Shown: positions 52,560 through 62,252, counted from the first letter of the stretch. The stretch is DNA of 64,000 bases from Paenibacillus ihumii (GCF_001403875.1 NZ_LN884299.1:744001-808000), one strand, 5' to 3'. The notes: generated by a model from the sequence alone, not told the origin. Program-made: numbers and translations.

Positions 52560-53498
52560 ATGAACAAATCTGAAAGATTAAATGATATGATCCGGTACTT
52601 GAACGGCCGGGAATATTTTAATTTACAGGATCTGATGGATAAGTACGGAATTTCAAAAAGTACAGCTCTGCGGGATATTAGTTCATTGGAGCAGCTAGGC
52701 ATGCCGATTTTCTCGGAGCATGGCAGACATGGGCGATACGGCCTCTTAAAGAACAGGCTGCTATCCCCTATTATTTTTACCATGGATGAGGTGTATGCTC
52801 TGTACTTTGCCATGCTGACGCTGGAGGCTTATCAATCCACTCCGTTTCATCTTAGCGTGAACAAACTGAATGAGAAGTTTGAAAGCTGCCTCTCCGACAA
52901 ACAAGTCGAGCAAATTCACAAAATGAAGAAGGTCCTGCAGTTAGAAATATATCCGCATCGCCACGCGAGCCGGTTTCTGGATCGAATTCTAAGAAGCATT
53001 CTTCAGGAAAGCAGCTGCCGGATTCAATATGTAAAAAATAAGCAGAACAAAAGCTACCATATTCAATTTTTCAAAATCTCCGCGAGGTTTGGCCAGTGGT
53101 ATGCATCCGGCATCGAGTGCAGCACGAATAAGCATCGGGTGTTCAGATGTGACCGAATCACCTCTGTAGAGGAGGAGGAGAACGGAGCTCATTATTCTAT
53201 AGATGAGCTTATTCAGCGTTCCTTGGACATTTATCGTTCTGAGAACAGTATTGACTTTGAAATAGAGATTTTAGAACCGGCGAAGGATATTTTCTATAAG
53301 GAGCATTATCCGTCGATGAGCCTAGAGGTTAGGGATAAAACCGTCATTAGGGGATTCTATAATCCGGGGGAAGAGGAGTTTGTGGCTGACTATTTTATGA
53401 GATATGGCCGTTCCGTTGTATCCGTAAAGCCTGATTCATTAAAGCAAATCATCCAGAATCGGGTGGAGCAGCTCTTAACCCACTATCACAGGCTGTAA
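52560..53498 (+). CDS. YafY-type HTH/WYL transcriptional regulator
   Basis: 312 residues. N-terminal HTH (ERLNDMIRYLNGREYFNLQD, YGISKSTALRDISSLEQLGM), a central WYL-type domain (QFFKISARFGQWYASGIECS, FRCDRITSVEEEENG), and a C-terminal WCX-like part (DYFMRYGRSVVSVKPDSLKQ). Such proteins are one-component regulators of neighbouring genes, sometimes DNA-damage or ligand responsive. It is divergent from the VOC gene, with about 120 bases between the starts, suggesting mutual control. Confidence 0.85.
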   Translation: MNKSERLNDMIRYLNGREYFNLQDLMDKYGISKSTALRDISSLEQLGMPIFSEHGRHGRYGLLKNRLLSPIIFTMDEVYALYFAMLTLEAYQSTPFHLSVNKLNEKFESCLSDKQVEQIHKMKKVLQLEIYPHRHASRFLDRILRSILQESSCRIQYVKNKQNKSYHIQFFKISARFGQWYASGIECSTNKHRVFRCDRITSVEEEENGAHYSIDELIQRSLDIYRSENSIDFEIEILEPAKDIFYKEHYPSMSLEVRDKTVIRGFYNPGEEEFVADYFMRYGRSVVSVKPDSLKQIIQNRVEQLLTHYHRL

Positions 53499-53663
53499 TG
53501 GAGGCGGAGCTGCCAATACGATCAATCCATATGCCTGTCATGCTTTGAAGACCACGGTTGAAAGATATATAAAAACTAGGGATTATTCTTTAATTTCTAG
53601 CTAGAAGCGTTTTTTGTACGAATGCTATGATTTGGGGTGGAAAGGAGGACTCGTGCAAACAAA

Positions 53664-53677
53664 TGAAAGCGCTTAAT
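53664..53677. promoter_or_regulatory. CcpA-type (cre) site upstream of the xylanase
   Basis: TGAAAGCGCTTAAT, identical to the site at 30967-30980. It is 38 bases before the likely start codon, in a position where a repressor would block transcription or early elongation. Confidence 0.65.
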
Positions 53678-53714
53678 TGTATGAAACAATTTATGTGTAG
53701 GGGGAATGCAACGA

Positions 53715-56700
53715 ATGGGTAAAAGGATCAAACAAGGCATCTCGATCTTGCTTGCAGCAATCCTGCTTCTTCCTCTGGGCTTGCTGCCTTCGGAGGCAAC
53801 AGCAGCACCTGTGTCGCCAGCGGCGGCGGATGACCCGGTCATAGTGTATCACGAGACCTTTGCGGGCGGCCAAGGCGCAGCAGCACAATCGGGCGGCGCT
53901 CATCTGACGCCGGTCACCGGCAAGGTATTCGACGGCAATGAGGATGGCGCGGCTATCTATGTTAGCAACCGCGAGAACAATTGGGACGCCGTGGATTTCA
54001 AATTCGCCGACATCGGACTGCAGAACGGCAAGACCTATACGGTGACCGTAGCTGTCTATGTCGACGAGAATGAGCTTGTACCGAGCGGCGCGCAAGCCTC
54101 TCTACAGCTGGTAGACAGCTATGCTTGGCTGGTCGGTGCGGATTTTGCAGCTGGAAGCGCCATTACTCTGTCCGAAGAGTTTACGGTGGATACGAGCACG
54201 GATAAAGCGCTTCGCGTCCAATCCAATGACCCCGGAGCCAAGGTTCCCTTCTATATCGGAGACATTCTGATCACCGAGCAGGCGAACTCTGGCGGCGGCA
54301 CTCCTGAACCGCCACGGCCTCCGGCGAAGGAATTCACCACGATTACCTTCGAGGATGGAACCACCGGCGGCTTTGAAGGCCGGGCAGGCACGGAGACGCT
54401 GACCGTTACCTCAGAGGCCAACCATACCGAGGGCGGCTCCCATGCCTTGAAGGTAGAAGGCAGGTCATCTACATGGCATGGACCGTCGCTGCGCGTCGAG
54501 CAATATGTCGACAAGGGCAGCGAGTATAAGGTCTCGGCCTGGGTCAAGCTGATCGAGCCCGCAAGCTCGCAGCTCCAGCTGTCCACACAGATTGGGGATG
54601 GAAGCAGCGCGAATTATGTCGCCCTGGCCCCCAAAACCATCCAAGTCAGCGACGGCTGGGTTCAGTTCGAGGGGACCTACCGTTATAACAGCGTTGGCAA
54701 TGAATACTTAACGATCTATGTGGAAAGCTCCAACAATGCGGCAGCATCCTTTTATATCGATGATATCAGCTTTGAGAAAACGAGCTCCGGCCCGATCGAC
54801 ATCGAGAGGGACCTGCTACCAATCAAGGATGCGTATCGCAACGATTTCCTGATTGGCAACGCCATCACGGCGGAGGATCTGGAGGGGATTCGGCTAGAGC
54901 TCCTGAAGATGCATCACCAGGTCGCTACGGCAGGCAACGCCATGAAGCCGGACGCGCTGCAGCCCACGAAGGGCGATTTCACCTTTGACGCGGCGGATGC
55001 CATGGTCAATAAAGTTCTTGCTGAAGGCATGCAGATGCACGGGCATGTGCTGGTCTGGCATCAGCAGTCCCCGGAATGGATGAATACGACAACGGATTCA
55101 TCGGGCAATACTGTGCCTTTGAGCCGGGAGGAAGCTCTCGCTAATTTGAGAACCCATATCAGAACTGTGGTAGAGCATTTCGGCGACCGGGTCATTTCCT
55201 GGGACGTCGTTAATGAAGCCATGAATGATAACCCGTCTAATCCGGCGGATTGGCAGGCATCGCTCCGCAAGTCCCCATGGTATCAGGCGATCGGCCCGGA
55301 CTATATCGAGCAGGCGTTCCTCGCGGCCAGAGAGGTACTGGACGAGAAGGGCTGGGATATCAAGCTCTACTACAATGATTACAACGATGATAACCAGAAT
55401 AAAGCCGAGGCCATCTATAGAATGGTCAAGGAAATCAACGAGAGCTATGCAAGCACGCACCCTGGTAAATTGCTGATCGATGGCGTCGGCATGCAGGGAC
55501 ACTATTCGGTGAACACGAATCCGGTCAATGTGGAGCTGTCCTTGAAGAAATTCATTTCCTTAGGCGTCGAGGTCAGCATAACCGAGCTGGATATCCAGGC
55601 CGGAAGCAACTACGAGCTCTCCGACAAGCTGGCAAATGCCCAAGGCTATTTATACGCGCAGCTGTTCAAGATCTACAAGGAACACGCCGAGCATATCGCG
55701 CGCGTGACCTTCTGGGGCTTGGAGGATTCCTCCAGCTGGCGGGCACAATCCAATCCATTGCTATTCGATAAGAATCTGCAGGCCAAACCGGCTTATTACG
55801 CCGTAATCGACCCGGATCAATTTATCGAGGAGCATGAGCCGGAGATCGGCGACGCCAATCATTCAACGGCTAAATTCGCAACTCCGGTCATCGACGGTAC
55901 GATCGACGCTGTCTGGAGCGATACCCCTGGCATGCCGATCAACCGGTATCAGATGGCCTGGCAGGGAGCTAGCGGCGTAGCCAAGGCACTATGGGATGAC
56001 GAGAACCTGTACGTATTGATCCAGGTCAGCGACTCCCAGCTTGACAAGTCCAGCGCCAACGTATGGGAGCACGACTCCGTCGAGGTCTTCCTGGACGAGA
56101 ACAACGCGAAAACCACGTTCTATCAGGAGGATGACGGCCAATACAGAGTGAATTTTGAGAATGAGGCTTCTTTTAGTCCGGAAAGCATTGCAGCAGGCTT
56201 CGAATCAGCCACCCAGGTTTCCGGGTCTAATTACACGGTGGAAATGAAGATCCCGTTCAAAACGATCACACCGGCCAACAATATGAAAATCGGCTTCGAT
56301 GCGCAGATCAATGACGCCAAGGACGGCGCCCGCCAAAGCGTCGCCACATGGAACGATACGACCGGCAACGGATATCAGGATACGTCCGTGTACGGGGTGC
56401 TGACCCTCCTCGGCAAGCCCGGCGGCTCCAATGGCGGCGGCGATAACGGTGGCGGCAACGGTGGCGGCACTGGAGGCAGTGGCGGTGGCAGCACTGGAGG
56501 CAGTGGCGGTGGCAGCAGCTCTAGCAGCTCTAGCAGCAGTAACAGCGGCAGCGGATCAGCCTCGCAGACAGGTGCCGTTGAGAGCAAGGGCGGCGTTGTC
56601 ACGATCAAGCCGGAGGTGAAGGTCGTCAACGGACGTGCAGCTGCCACCATTTCCAGCGACAGCCTGAACAAAGCGCTTGAGCAAGCTAGTCCAACAGCTA

Positions 56701-57752
56701 ACGGCAAGAAGCAGATCGTTATCGACCTGGCGAAGCAGGCGGATGCGGCATCGTACGAAGTGCAGCTGCCCGCGAAGAGCCTGCAAGGGCAGGAAGCCTT
56801 CGAGCTAAAGCTGAAGACGGAGCACGCGGCGCTTCAAATTCCGAGCAGCATGCTGTCCAACGTGACGGTGGATGCGGAGCAGGTGTCCATCCGCGTAGGC
56901 AGCGCCTCTGCCGACGATTGGGATGCAGCGGCTCGCGAGCGGGTCGGCAGCCGTCCAGCCATTGAGCTTAGCCTGCTCGCAGGCGACAAGGTCATGGCCT
57001 GGAATAACCCGAAGGCGCCTGTAACGGTGGCGATCCCTTACACGCCGTCAGCGGAGGAGCTGAGCCATCCGGATCGCATCGTTGTGCTGTACATTGATGA
57101 CAGCGGCAGCGCGACAGTTATTCCGAATGGCAGATATGATGCGGCAACCGGGGCGGTTGTTGTTCAAACCTCCCATTTCGGAACCTATGCCGTAGCTTAC
57201 GGCTCGAAGACGTTCGCAGACCTGCAGAGCGTGCCTTGGGCCAAGGGAGCCATCGAGGCGTTGGCAGCTCGCGATATTATCAAGGGAACGGACGAGGACA
57301 GCTTCTCTCCTGAAGCATCGATCAACAGAGCGGATTTCATCGCACTGCTGGTCAGAACCCTTGAACTGAAGGGCAGCGGCAGCAATCAAGCGTTCTTCAG
57401 CGATATCCCATCTGCGGCTTACTACAGCCATGAACTGGCCATCGCCCAGGAGCTGGGCATCGCGGCCGGGTTCACGGATAACACGTTCCGGCCCGACAGC
57501 CCGATCTCCCGCCAGGATATGATGGCGCTGACGGCGCGTGCGCTAACGGCAGCCGGCAAGCTGCCGGAAGGCAGCGGAGCTGTGGACGCTTATGCCGATG
57601 CGGCGAGCATTGCCGGCTATGCCAGAGAAGGCGCTGCAGCGCTGGTGCACCGCGGCATCGTGGCCGGCAAGGACAACAGGCTTGCGCCGCACGATCCGCT
57701 TTCCCGCGCGGAGGCAGCCGCCATCCTGTACCGCATCTGGAAGCTGCAGTAA
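53715..57752 (+). CDS. S-layer-anchored modular GH10 endo-xylanase
   Basis: About 1345 residues. ATG 53715 has better ribosome-site spacing (GGGGG, 9 bases) than ATG 53706. Order: signal peptide ([20 protein letters not shown]); two CBM22/CBM4_9-like modules (about 40-190, 205-350); a GH10 catalytic domain (about 365-710) with the acid/base Glu in [10 protein letters not shown] and the nucleophile Glu in [10 protein letters not shown]; a CBM9-like module ([32 protein letters not shown]); and a Gly/Ser linker. A beta-rich domain follows, then three SLH repeats at the C-terminus ([60 protein letters not shown]). The enzyme is displayed on the cell wall and cuts the beta-1,4-xylan backbone. The cre site points to carbon repression. 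Confidence 0.9.
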   Translation: MGKRIKQGISILLAAILLLPLGLLPSEATAAPVSPAAADDPVIVYHETFAGGQGAAAQSGGAHLTPVTGKVFDGNEDGAAIYVSNRENNWDAVDFKFADIGLQNGKTYTVTVAVYVDENELVPSGAQASLQLVDSYAWLVGADFAAGSAITLSEEFTVDTSTDKALRVQSNDPGAKVPFYIGDILITEQANSGGGTPEPPRPPAKEFTTITFEDGTTGGFEGRAGTETLTVTSEANHTEGGSHALKVEGRSSTWHGPSLRVEQYVDKGSEYKVSAWVKLIEPASSQLQLSTQIGDGSSANYVALAPKTIQVSDGWVQFEGTYRYNSVGNEYLTIYVESSNNAAASFYIDDISFEKTSSGPIDIERDLLPIKDAYRNDFLIGNAITAEDLEGIRLELLKMHHQVATAGNAMKPDALQPTKGDFTFDAADAMVNKVLAEGMQMHGHVLVWHQQSPEWMNTTTDSSGNTVPLSREEALANLRTHIRTVVEHFGDRVISWDVVNEAMNDNPSNPADWQASLRKSPWYQAIGPDYIEQAFLAAREVLDEKGWDIKLYYNDYNDDNQNKAEAIYRMVKEINESYASTHPGKLLIDGVGMQGHYSVNTNPVNVELSLKKFISLGVEVSITELDIQAGSNYELSDKLANAQGYLYAQLFKIYKEHAEHIARVTFWGLEDSSSWRAQSNPLLFDKNLQAKPAYYAVIDPDQFIEEHEPEIGDANHSTAKFATPVIDGTIDAVWSDTPGMPINRYQMAWQGASGVAKALWDDENLYVLIQVSDSQLDKSSANVWEHDSVEVFLDENNAKTTFYQEDDGQYRVNFENEASFSPESIAAGFESATQVSGSNYTVEMKIPFKTITPANNMKIGFDAQINDAKDGARQSVATWNDTTGNGYQDTSVYGVLTLLGKPGGSNGGGDNGGGNGGGTGGSGGGSTGGSGGGSSSSSSSSSNSGSGSASQTGAVESKGGVVTIKPEVKVVNGRAAATISSDSLNKALEQASPTANGKKQIVIDLAKQADAASYEVQLPAKSLQGQEAFELKLKTEHAALQIPSSMLSNVTVDAEQVSIRVGSASADDWDAAARERVGSRPAIELSLLAGDKVMAWNNPKAPVTVAIPYTPSAEELSHPDRIVVLYIDDSGSATVIPNGRYDAATGAVVVQTSHFGTYAVAYGSKTFADLQSVPWAKGAIEALAARDIIKGTDEDSFSPEASINRADFIALLVRTLELKGSGSNQAFFSDIPSAAYYSHELAIAQELGIAAGFTDNTFRPDSPISRQDMMALTARALTAAGKLPEGSGAVDAYADAASIAGYAREGAAALVHRGIVAGKDNRLAPHDPLSRAEAAAILYRIWKLQ

Positions 57753-57773
57753 AGCGGCAGCGCCGGGGATATG

Positions 57774-58006
57774 CCTGATCAGCCCGCTGAAGGAAGCTGC
57801 GATAAAAAGCAGCAGTAGCCCGGGATATACCTGATCAGCCTGCTGAGGGAAGCTGCGATAAAGCAGCAGCAGCCGCGATACACCTGATCAGCCTGCTGAG
57901 GGAAGCTGCGATAAAAGCAGCAGCAGCCGCGATACACCTGATCAGCCTGCTGAGGGAAGCTGCGATAAAAGCAGCAGTAGCCGGTATATACCTGATCAGC
58001 TCGCTG
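57774..58006. repeat. Tandem repeat of 53-56 bp, about 4.3 copies
   Basis: Units begin cctgatcagc at 57774, 57830, 57883, 57937 and 57990 (last partial). Each holds a CTGC-gataaaa-GCAG hairpin and cctgctgagggaagctgc. They directly follow the xylanase stop codon, where a terminator would be expected, but have no T-run. Confidence 0.85.
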
Positions 58007-58186
58007 GCTGCAAACCTCAAAAAGGGTGTCCTAAAAGTAAATTTTACGATCGGTTGCCCTTGATATGAGCAAGCTCGCTCTTTACAACGGTTGCCCTTAA
58101 CGTGACCAACGCGCTTTTGGCCTCCGGCGCCCATGATGTGACCAAACATGCTCACCACCTCCCTTTTACGCTGAGCACGAATCGGG

Positions 58187-58283
58187 TTTCTCGTTCTAGT
58201 GAGCATGAATCGCAGACTTCTCGTGCTAGCGAACATGAATCGCAGGTTTCTCGTGCTAGTGATCATGAATCGAGAGACTTCTC
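58187..58283. repeat. 30-bp tandem repeat, about 3.2 copies
   Basis: Unit similar to tttctcgtgctagtgaacat plus gaatcgcag, with a few substitutions per copy. No gene runs through it convincingly. Confidence 0.75.
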
Positions 58284-58483
58284 GATTTAAATGGATTTAT
58301 AGTAGTTAGTTTCTGCGGCAAAGCAAGGAAAGCAAATTTAAATGGATTTCATGCCGTTAGAAGAAGGGCGCTGTTCATTATGGGCGGGATTCTTGATTTT
58401 TAGGTGCATCAAATCCAGCTAATCTATTGAACAACTCGTTTAGAGCATAAGCTAGATACATGAATTCCATTTAGTGTTTGAGT

Positions 58484-58775
58484 TCGGTAGCTATGTTCGT
58501 GTTCAACAGCTCATGCTCGTGTTCGACAGCTATGTTCGTGTTCAACAGCTCATGCTCGAGTTCAATAGCTATGTTCGTGTTCAACAGCTCATGCTCGTGT
58601 TCAACAGCTATGTTCGTGTTCGATAGCTCATCCTCGAGTTCGACAGCTATGTTCGTGTTCAACAGCTCATGCTCGTGTTCGACAGCTATGTTCGTGTTCG
58701 ACAGCTCACGTTCGAGTGCAACAGCTATGTTCGTGTTCAACAGCTCATGCTCGAGTTCAATAGCTCATCTTCGAG
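58484..58775. repeat. 39-bp minisatellite, about 7 copies
   Basis: Alternating half-units cagctatgttcgtgttcaa and cagctcatgctcgtgttcga. Because 39 is a multiple of 3, both strands stay open: forward as a 13-residue unit such as SSCSCSTAMFVFN, reverse as NTNIAVEHEHELL. No ribosome site or signal peptide supports either frame, so it is more likely a non-coding repeat. Confidence 0.85.
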
Positions 58776-58902
58776 ATGAGCCAAAGAATGGGGTCCAAGC
58801 AAGGGAGAAATGGATTCCGCGGAAGTCGATTTCCAGAAACGAATTCGGCAAAAATGGATTCGCAAAAATGGATGCCGCAGAAACGGATAGCTTTCCAAAG
58901 GA

Positions 58903-58951
58903 AAGGGGCGCCCCTTAGTCATCTATGATGACTTCTGGGGGAGCCCCTTTA
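58903..58951. terminator. Hairpin downstream of the membrane-protein gene
   Basis: Arms AAAGGGGC and GCCCCTTT with an inner AGTCATC/GATGACT pair. Lies about 50 bases past the stop of the reverse-strand gene; tails are only mildly T-rich. Confidence 0.55.
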
Positions 58952-58997
58952 TCCATCTGCCTTTATCCATCCGCCAGCCATCTGCCGGTACACTTCC

Positions 58998-60101
58998 TCA
59001 CCAAAACCTCCGCAGAATCCGAAAGATGACGAAGAGAATCCCGTTAGGGATCGCCAGCACAATGCCATTGTATATAAGTACGCCGAGCATCGCAGCCGGA
59101 GCCGCGCCAAACAGCCATGCCAGCAGCCCGCCCGCCAGCTGGGCGCACAGAAGAAGGCCGGCATCCCGTAAGGAGCGGTACCATTTTACCTGCTCACGCC
59201 AATAAGCGCCTACGACTAGAAGCAGGACAAAGTTAATGCCATCCAGCACATAGATCGGGGAGTCATCGCCGAACCAGTCGCCATTCAACGGCCAGAACGG
59301 CATCCACCGAGCTGTGATCACCAAGTTACCGATGAGCATCGCCAGCCATAAAGGAATAAATACCCTCTTATCCCGCCTTAATTCCTTGCTTCGTTTCTTC
59401 TCCTTCATTCCCGTGCTAAGCCACAGCTTTAAACTGTTCATACGGCGGCTGCCAATCACTGGCGAGCTGGTATCGGAATCATGAGGCACCTTAGGCAGCT
59501 CCGCATAGCCGGTCTGGTAGTCCTCAACCTGCACGATACTAACATTGGCACTACTGCTGTAAACAGGCACCCCGTGCTGTTTGAAGCGTTCAATCCATTC
59601 CTCCAGGCTTTCCCGATCCTCCAGGCCGAACAAGGAATATTCCGTTTCCCCCTGCTCGTTCGTCCATTTCATAATAATTTTGGCGCCCACAACATGGTAA
59701 CCCAGTCTGTTCGCCCCTCGGGACTGGTAACGGGAGGTCCGTGCAATCAATACCTCTTGCATTTGATCAAAAGCGACTATATGCTCCCATTCCTCGCCTG
59801 TTTTTACCTTCTTGAGATAGGTGTAGTAGCCTTCCTCCCGCAGCTCGCACTTCAGGACAATTTCGGTATACATTTTGTTGGAGCTGCCAATAAGCCGAAT
59901 GGCCCAGACCGCAAACGCACCCGCCATGAGGCATACGACCGCCCCGAACCACTGCAGGCCAAATAGGAATAGAATCCCAAGCCCAATGGCTGCAATGCCA
60001 AACAGATAAAATATAATCAGGAAGATCCTATTCACGATTTTTGCCCATAGGGGGATCGCATTGGAGTATTTCAGCTCTTCCTTTTCGCGCATCTCAATCA
60101 A
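58998..60101 (-). CDS. Membrane protein with central PH-like segment, unknown
   Basis: 367 residues. Two membrane segments near the N-terminus (IFLIIFYLFGIAAIGLGILF, AVVCLMAGAFAVWAIRLIG). A soluble part of about 130 residues follows, with a strand pattern around YTYLKKVKTGEEWEHIVAFD and AKIIMKWTNEQGETEYSLFG that could be PH-like. Four more hydrophobic segments are at the C-terminus. Family not recognised; no operon partner. Confidence 0.65.
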   Translation of the reverse strand: MIEMREKEELKYSNAIPLWAKIVNRIFLIIFYLFGIAAIGLGILFLFGLQWFGAVVCLMAGAFAVWAIRLIGSSNKMYTEIVLKCELREEGYYTYLKKVKTGEEWEHIVAFDQMQEVLIARTSRYQSRGANRLGYHVVGAKIIMKWTNEQGETEYSLFGLEDRESLEEWIERFKQHGVPVYSSSANVSIVQVEDYQTGYAELPKVPHDSDTSSPVIGSRRMNSLKLWLSTGMKEKKRSKELRRDKRVFIPLWLAMLIGNLVITARWMPFWPLNGDWFGDDSPIYVLDGINFVLLLVVGAYWREQVKWYRSLRDAGLLLCAQLAGGLLAWLFGAAPAAMLGVLIYNGIVLAIPNGILFVIFRILRRFW

Positions 60102-60296
60102 GCGTGTTCCGAACCACCTTTTTTGATATTTTATCCTATCATACCATTAAAAAGGCTGATGCAGAATGGACCCTGCGTCAGCTTTTTTCAACCGCTTATG
60201 GCTGCTTCACAGCGTGGGACTCAAATGTGGAACCTCGAATCTGGACTCGAATGCGGACTCGAATGTAGACTCTAAGCGGACTCGAATGCAGACAAT
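60102..60296. other. Intergenic with short direct repeats
   Basis: Near 60236-60295 the word ggactcgaatg(c) recurs four times with small gaps. No gene. A forward transcript terminator-like element (aaaaaggctgatgcag...ctgcgtcagcttttt) lies at 60149-60188. Confidence 0.55.
60149..60188. terminator. Bidirectional terminator
   Basis: AAAAAGGCTGATGCAG paired with CTGCGTCAGCTTTTTT around a short loop. It has an A-run before and T-run after, so it works both ways. It closes the SMR operon (reverse). Confidence 0.75.
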
Positions 60297-60623
60297 TCAT
60301 CCTTCCGATGACTCCGTCAGCCGAAGCGCCGCCACCACCACGATAATCCCCAGCAGACATAGCCATCTGCTCTTTGACATTTGTTCTCCATACCTCCATA
60401 CCCCAACAACTGCGGCACCTACAGTTCCCATGGCCGTCCAGACCGCATAGGCTACGCCAAGGGTTATTGTATCCATAGCTAACGAGAGCAAAAACAAGCT
60501 GACCGCAAAGGAACCGAGCATAATGAGGCTATTAGCCCAGGTATCGTGTTCTGCACTTCGTTTTAAACCAACGACGCCTCCCACCTCAAACATCCCTGCC
60601 AGAATTAAGTACATCCAGGACAT
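60297..60623 (-). CDS. SMR-family efflux subunit (second of pair)
   Basis: 108 residues from ATG 60623 (MSWMYLILAGMFEVGGVVGL; AAGGAG upstream). Four membrane helices. The essential SMR glutamate is in the first helix (AGMFEVGG), with WTAMGTVGAAVVGVWRYGEQ in helices 3-4. It pairs with the adjacent SMR gene to form a heterodimeric proton-coupled exporter of the EbrAB/YkkCD kind. Substrate (quaternary cations or guanidinium-like compounds) not predictable. Confidence 0.85.
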   Translation of the reverse strand: MSWMYLILAGMFEVGGVVGLKRSAEHDTWANSLIMLGSFAVSLFLLSLAMDTITLGVAYAVWTAMGTVGAAVVGVWRYGEQMSKSRWLCLLGIIVVVAALRLTESSEG

Positions 60624-60627
60624 TTCA

Positions 60628-61026
60628 TCATCCACTCCTTCTAGGTTCACTTGTTATTGTCAGACAAATGAGGAGCACCAGAAGCAGAGCTACTAATAAC
60701 AGGCGTATAAAACTAACGTTACTCTGAAATACCGCCATATCCACAATGACTGTACCCGCGACTCCAATACCGGCAAATACGGCGTATACAGTGCTAACCG
60801 GGAGGGTCTTGGCAGCATTCTTCAGCGCATAGAAGCAAACGTAAAAAATGAGAAGCAGCGGGCCTCCCAGCAGCTGCAGCTTTAGCAATGAAGCCCAGAC
60901 AATCTCCAGTACCCCTCCTAATATAAGATAGCCCCAAGCCTTTGGAGGCGGTGAGGGGGATACCTCCTTCACGGAGGAGGACCTTGCCCGGCCCTTTCTT
61001 TGGTTTTTATGCATGTTCTTTTCCAT
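60628..61026 (-). CDS. SMR-family efflux subunit (first of pair)
   Basis: About 132 residues. After a charged leader (HKNQRKGRARSSSVKEVSP) come four membrane helices with the conserved glutamate in GGVLEIVWASLLKLQ and the family motif VYAVFAGIGVAGTVIVDM. The basic N-terminal leader of about 30 residues is longer than usual. Start is uncertain: ATG 61026 or the ATG at 61014 that overlaps the previous stop; both overlap the upstream gene. Stop is 5 bases before the partner gene. Confidence 0.8.
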   Translation of the reverse strand: MEKNMHKNQRKGRARSSSVKEVSPSPPPKAWGYLILGGVLEIVWASLLKLQLLGGPLLLIFYVCFYALKNAAKTLPVSTVYAVFAGIGVAGTVIVDMAVFQSNVSFIRLLLVALLLVLLICLTITSEPRRSG

Positions 61027-61252
61027 AATAAGCATGTACTCCATCCGCAATTAAAATGATCAGCCAAACAGTGTTCACATGAATCCTGGTGTGCAGGTCA
61101 TAATAGCCGATCTTCCCCTCTTGGATCCACGTCATATAGGTCTGGACGATACCTGTCATAGTGAAATCCATTTGCAGCAGCACAAAAAAGCCTGCATGAC
61201 CAAGAATAAAAATAAGAAGATGGGCTAAAAAAGCTTGTCTACGCTTGCTCAT
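61007..61252 (-). CDS. Small two-helix membrane protein in the SMR operon
   Basis: 81 residues: AHLLIFILGHAGFFVLLQMD and NTVWLIILIADGVHAYYGKE as membrane segments, with a short polar loop between. Starts ATG after GAAGGGG, 14 bases inside the merR gene end. Family unknown to me (2TM-like). Its tight placement between merR and the SMR pair suggests a role with the exporter. Confidence 0.65.
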   Translation of the reverse strand: MSKRRQAFLAHLLIFILGHAGFFVLLQMDFTMTGIVQTYMTWIQEGKIGYYDLHTRIHVNTVWLIILIADGVHAYYGKEHA

Positions 61253-62060
61253 GATCCCCTTCCCCCCTCTGATTTAGAAAAGAAATGATCATTTGATCCA
61301 TATAAGACATAAGCTCCGCATCCATCCCCATAACGACAGGCTCCTCATCCTGGCTCGGCCTGATTAGCTCCCAGTATTTATCCAATAGCTGGCCATTGCC
61401 TTCAAATAGCTCAAGCGATTTGTGATATAACCTGCTCGCAATCTCTTGTGCTTCCGGGGAATGGGGCGGCTGATGCATAACTTCCTTCACCTGCTGATAA
61501 ATAGCCAGAATTTCATCCATTCTCTGATCGTCGCTTCCAAGAACCGGCAGGCGGCTCATAATGTCTTTTTCCTCCGGGGTTAATGGAAAATCATCCCCGA
61601 ATTCAGCCGGGATTACCCCGTCTACAAGCGGCCGGCCATCCAAGGCCTGAATCACCTGCAGCACTTCCTGCGCCTGAACCGTTCCCTTGATTTGAATGGC
61701 ATGAACGGTAGACCTGAGATAGTACTCCATCCGGCTCAATTCATCCTTTTTCCTTTGAATCAGCTCTATTTGTTCATTCAGAGAGACGATCCAGCTTTCG
61801 CTTTCACTTTCCTTGGTTTGATTCTGACTTTGACTTTGATTTTGAATTTGATTTTGAAAAAAATCCTTAATTTGCTCCAGGGTATAGCCAATCGACTTTA
61901 ACAGCAGGATTTTCTGAAGGTGAAAAAGGGCATTCTCGTCGTAATATCGATATCGATTACCGGCGATCAGCGTTGGCTGCAGCAAGCCAATCTGTTCATA
62001 ATGGTATAGCGTTCTTTTACTGATATTAGCCTTCTTCGCTAGCTCTCCAATTCGAATCAT
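61239..62060 (-). CDS. MerR-family regulator with long effector domain
   Basis: 273 residues from ATG 62060 (MIRIGELAKKANISKRTLYH; GGGGGAGC upstream). N-terminal MerR winged helix (NRYRYYDENALFHLQKILLL, KSIGYTLEQIKDFF), a coiled coil interrupted by a Gln/Ser/Asn-rich repeat (about 87-105), and a 150-residue C-terminal domain with HSPEAQEIASRLYHKSLELF, like TipAS/antibiotic-binding regulators. It is first in an operon with the 2TM and SMR genes, and its promoter has a MerR-type long spacer with a palindrome, so it should activate the operon when a toxic compound binds. Confidence 0.85.
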   Translation of the reverse strand: MIRIGELAKKANISKRTLYHYEQIGLLQPTLIAGNRYRYYDENALFHLQKILLLKSIGYTLEQIKDFFQNQIQNQSQSQNQTKESESESWIVSLNEQIELIQRKKDELSRMEYYLRSTVHAIQIKGTVQAQEVLQVIQALDGRPLVDGVIPAEFGDDFPLTPEEKDIMSRLPVLGSDDQRMDEILAIYQQVKEVMHQPPHSPEAQEIASRLYHKSLELFEGNGQLLDKYWELIRPSQDEEPVVMGMDAELMSYMDQMIISFLNQRGEGDHEQA

Positions 62061-62085
62061 CGTTGCTCCCCCTTTCGTTAACGCC

Positions 62086-62117
62086 ATTATAAACAATAAC
62101 GTAAACGTTACTGTAAA
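62086..62117 (-). promoter_or_regulatory. MerR-type promoter with operator palindrome
   Basis: Reverse strand: -35 TTTACA (62112-62117), 20-bp spacer, -10 TATAAT (62086-62091). The spacer holds TAACGTAAACGTTA (62097-62110), a 6-bp inverted repeat around two bases. Overlong spacers with a central dyad are the hallmark of MerR-activated promoters. Confidence 0.8.
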
Positions 62118-62210
62118 GCATTATTTAACGCTGCTTCATCAATTGGGGGGTTGATATGATATTGGAAGCTCATTTGTTCGTTCGGTTAGAGAAAATAGCT
62201 CTCCACAAAA

Positions 62211-62252
62211 ATAGCCTGTAGTCCTGTTCCTCACGGAACTTGGTCTACAGGC
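62211..62252 (-). terminator. Terminator of the medium-chain dehydrogenase gene
   Basis: Perfect 9-bp arms AGCCTGTAG / CTACAGGCT with a further inner GTTCC/GGAAC pairing. Reverse-strand tail ATTTTTGT. Confidence 0.85.

Larger units (their letters stand above)
57753..58997. other. Gene-free repeat-rich stretch
   Basis: 1.2 kb between the xylanase and a membrane-protein gene. It holds three unrelated tandem repeats, a segment of short repeats with ggattc/aaaaatgga words near 58810-58885, and a hairpin at 58903-58951. No convincing gene. Confidence 0.7.

Noticed and set aside
57774..58006. CRISPR array
   Set aside because: Units are contiguous with no unique spacers, so it is a plain tandem repeat.
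58471..58918. Frames of 89 (reverse) and 146 (forward) codons over the 39-bp repeat
   Set aside because: Both arise automatically because the period is a multiple of three; no start signals or export sequence support them.
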